Shown piece after piece: positions 61,605 through 64,000 of a DNA stretch of 64,000 bases. The position numbers and the translations under genes were made by a program. This stretch comes from Pseudomonadota bacterium (lineage in GTDB: Bacteria; Desulfobacterota; Desulfobulbia; Desulfobulbales; Desulfocapsaceae). How positions within the stretch are numbered: position 1 is the stretch's first letter; each line of letters begins with the position of its first letter. Location of the stretch: positions 1 to 64,000 of the forward strand of contig JAHJKP010000032.1 in assembly GCA_018821985.1 (NCBI GenBank), written 5' to 3'. The notes beneath the pieces are model-generated. The model was not told the origin of the DNA. It saw only the letters and a list, made by a program, of their open reading frames with translations, and did not search any database.

Positions 61605-64000
61605 CAGTTTTGTAGAGCGCCTCCTGCGGCGGCCCTATTTCATCTATTCCTTTCTGGCCCTCTTTGTTTTCCTCGGAATTGCCGGTTATCAGAAGATTGA
61701 CCGGAAACTCTTCCCGGAATCGAATTATCCGGAGATTGCCGTCGTTATTATCCAGCCCGGTGGTTCTGCCAAGACCCTGGCGGCCAACGTTGCCGTGCCC
61801 GTGGAAGAGGAACTCTACAGCCTGGACAAGATACGCCGGGTCTATTCAACCACCATTGATGAAGTCTCTGTTGTCCGGGCCGAGTTTGAATACTCCAAAG
61901 ACCTGAGTATGGCCGCAAGCGATGTGACCAACTCCCTGAACAGGATCCGCTCTCTCTTGCCGCCTGATATCCAGGAACCGCAGGTCCATAAAATTTCCGC
62001 GGCCACAGCGCCCGTTGTGGTGATTGGCGTCAGTTCCGATCTGCTCGCGCTGCCTGATATCCGCCAGCTTGCTGAAAACGAGCTGCGCCATGAGTTGCTC
62101 AAGACGCCGGGCGTGGCCAATGTTGACATCTTCGGCAGCTATAAAAAAGAGGTGCAGATCATTATTGATAAGGCCAAATTGGATCAATATGGTCTGGGGC
62201 TGGCAGCGGTACTGGCGACCTTGCAGAGTAATAATAAAGACTATGCCATTGGTTTCATCTCCAATGAAAAAAGCCGTTACCTCCTGAAGTCATCCGGCAA
62301 AGAGGAGACGGTGCAGGGCCTGCGGGCTCTGCACCTGACCCCGGATGTGCGGCTGGCTGATGTGAGTGACATCTACTTCGGTCATTATGAAAACAGTTCG
62401 GGCTATTACGGAAATGGCCGGGAATCCATCGCCATCTCGGTGCAGCGCGGGCTCGATGCCGATGTGCTGGGCACCATTACCCGGGTTGAGGAAAAATTAA
62501 AGACATTCAAGAGCGCCTATCCACAGCTCCGCTTTGAGATAACAGACACCCAGAAGGACACCATCGTCCAGAGTACGGACAATATGTTCGAGTCCCTGCG
62601 GGACGCCATCATCATGTCCACCATCGTGGTCTTCTTTTTTCTGGCCAGCTTCCGCCAGGTGCTGGTGGTCCTGGCCACTATTCCGGTGGTCTATGCCGCC
62701 ACCATTGCCTTGATGTGGCTGGTGGGGATCGAATTCAATGTGGTGACCCTTACCGGTATTATCCTCGCCCTGGGCCTGCTGCTTGACGATACGGTGGTGG
62801 TCATGGAAAATATTGAGCGCCATTATAAGGAGGGAGGGGAGGACATCAGAAAGTCGGTGATCTCCGGGACCAGGGAGATCATGTTTGCCGATCTCTCCGG
62901 AACCCTCACCACCATGATTGCCCTGGCCCCCATCCTTTTTGTCGGCGGCTATCCCCAGACCGTATTCCGGCCCCTGGTGGGCACATTGCTCCTGGCACTC
63001 ATGGCCTCCTATGTTATTTCGATTACGGCCGTACCTTTGCTGTCGATGAAAATACTGACCATGGAGCCGCCCTGGCTGATGCGCATGGAGGATTTTTTCC
63101 AGCGCCTGACCGGCTTTGTCATGAATTATATCAACTCCTTTTTTAGTGGTGCCGTCAACCTGGCCCTGCAAAGGAAGGTTGTGGCACTGGCCTATTTTCT
63201 CGGTCTGGCCCTGCTCTTTGTCGTCAGTCTCCGGGGGGTGATGCCCACGGTGGGACAGGAGCTGATGCCCGCCATGGATACCGGCGGCGTCAAGGTCAAC
63301 ATTGTCACGGACCCTAATCTGCCCATCGAGGCCAGCCAGCGCATTGTTCTTGAGGCGAACACCCTGCTCGCTGACAATGGCCCCCTGCTGCGGCTCTCTT
63401 CAGCCATCGGCAGTGAGCCGGGGGTGCTGAGTATCGGCAGCGGCAGCGGCACGGATCGGATTGCCATTACCGCTACCTATGTAAATCGCTATGAGCGGGA
63501 TGAGTCCATCTGGGAGATCGAAAAACGGCTGCGCCCGCTCCTGGCCAGGATCGACCATGTCAAGCGGCTGGAGGTGGTGGATTTCGGGGCAACGGCCCTG
63601 GCAAGTATCCGGGCCAGTGTTGATGTGACGCTCTCCAGTGCCAGCTTTGACGATCTGGAAAAAGCTGGCGACCTGGTGGAAAAAGCCCTCTATAAAACCA
63701 GAGGGATCGTCTCGGTGGGGAGGAGCTGGGACAAGGATAAAAGCGTCTATAACCTTGAGATCGATCCGGCCAGGGCGGCCCTGTACGACCTTAAAAGCGG
63801 GGAGATTGCCAGGCAGCTGCAGACTGTTTTACGAGGAGCGCAGGTGGCCTCCTTTCCCCTGCAGAACGGTGTCGATTTCGGGGTCCGGGTCTGGCTTCCT
63901 GCCGGTCAACGGGATACCAGGGATATCCTGCAATCCACCTTGCTGGATACCCCGCAGGGCAAAATACCACTGGCCGCCATCGCCTCACTCAAGCGGGAGT
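61597..64000 (+). CDS. RND-family efflux permease (cut by window end)
   Basis: The inner-membrane pump of the second tripartite system; about 801 residues are visible before the right edge. It has an N-terminal TM helix, the KLFPESNYPEI segment, the RND periplasmic loop (PVEEELYSLDKIRRV) and the TM4 relay LLLDDTVVVMENIE. A second large periplasmic loop begins at about 540. The protein resembles the MMPL/HAE1-type permeases of deltaproteobacteria. Substrates are unknown. Confidence 0.93.
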   Translation, partial: MNNSFVERLLRRPYFIYSFLALFVFLGIAGYQKIDRKLFPESNYPEIAVVIIQPGGSAKTLAANVAVPVEEELYSLDKIRRVYSTTIDEVSVVRAEFEYSKDLSMAASDVTNSLNRIRSLLPPDIQEPQVHKISAATAPVVVIGVSSDLLALPDIRQLAENELRHELLKTPGVANVDIFGSYKKEVQIIIDKAKLDQYGLGLAAVLATLQSNNKDYAIGFISNEKSRYLLKSSGKEETVQGLRALHLTPDVRLADVSDIYFGHYENSSGYYGNGRESIAISVQRGLDADVLGTITRVEEKLKTFKSAYPQLRFEITDTQKDTIVQSTDNMFESLRDAIIMSTIVVFFFLASFRQVLVVLATIPVVYAATIALMWLVGIEFNVVTLTGIILALGLLLDDTVVVMENIERHYKEGGEDIRKSVISGTREIMFADLSGTLTTMIALAPILFVGGYPQTVFRPLVGTLLLALMASYVISITAVPLLSMKILTMEPPWLMRMEDFFQRLTGFVMNYINSFFSGAVNLALQRKVVALAYFLGLALLFVVSLRGVMPTVGQELMPAMDTGGVKVNIVTDPNLPIEASQRIVLEANTLLADNGPLLRLSSAIGSEPGVLSIGSGSGTDRIAITATYVNRYERDESIWEIEKRLRPLLARIDHVKRLEVVDFGATALASIRASVDVTLSSASFDDLEKAGDLVEKALYKTRGIVSVGRSWDKDKSVYNLEIDPARAALYDLKSGEIARQLQTVLRGAQVASFPLQNGVDFGVRVWLPAGQRDTRDILQSTLLDTPQGKIPLAAIASLKRE

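Overview
The window looks like a chromosomal segment of a Gram-negative anaerobe, most likely a deltaproteobacterium (Desulfobacterota, perhaps Desulfobulbales). This is inferred from two tripartite RND efflux systems, an Fe-S/DUF3786 protein, a small c-type cytochrome, a standalone Lon-like protease, many PAS-rich hybrid histidine kinases and an archaeal-type S-adenosylmethionine synthetase. No rRNA, tRNA, CRISPR array or intact transposase was seen.

Layout. 1-2.8 kb: RND permease (cut by the window edge) and its lipoprotein adaptor, minus strand. 3.2-16.8 kb: an accessory, defence-like island. It holds a NERD protein; a tight, AT-rich three-gene operon (DUF262 protein, DUF3696 ATPase, and a protein whose C-terminus resembles a RelE/HigB toxin); a methyltransferase and an HNH nuclease; the remains of a type I restriction-modification locus (hsdS, AAA and hsdM fragments) around an intact DUF6880 gene and an intact AlbA_2 gene; and a partly duplicated ABC-class ATPase gene with its upstream region. 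16.9-21.1 kb: ung, archaeal-type MAT, M28 peptidase, alpha/beta hydrolase. 21.4-24.7 kb: a Dlt-like MBOAT / carrier protein / adenylating-enzyme operon. 25-36.4 kb: P-type ATPase, cytochrome, Fe-S/DUF3786 protein, two unrecognised proteins, CapA preceded by a 9 x 7-bp tandem repeat, DksA-like protein, CBS protein. 36.5-49.9 kb: Lon-like protease, a lipoprotein/hybrid kinase/response regulator group, a possible structured RNA ahead of a LytS-type hybrid kinase, PilZ protein, flavodoxin-like protein, MFS transporter. 50.2-58.4 kb: YwbE, SbcD-SbcC with a zinc-ribbon regulator, an MshE-type ATPase next to a PilZ protein, and phosphatidylserine synthase. 58.4-64 kb: TetR regulator with a visible promoter and operator, TolC, adaptor and RND permease (cut by the window end).

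The most promising new biology is the operon at 4280-7380. A ParB-like DUF262 protein and an OLD/SMC-like ATPase are coupled, with gaps of only 2-3 bp, to a larger protein ending in a toxin-like domain. This suggests a sensor/ATPase/effector arrangement. The neighbouring locus shows repeated deletion and duplication of restriction-modification genes, as expected of a hot spot for defence-gene turnover. Two other groups deserve attention: a Dlt-like operon with no DltD and no obvious teichoic acid context, and a heptanucleotide repeat that could phase-vary capA.
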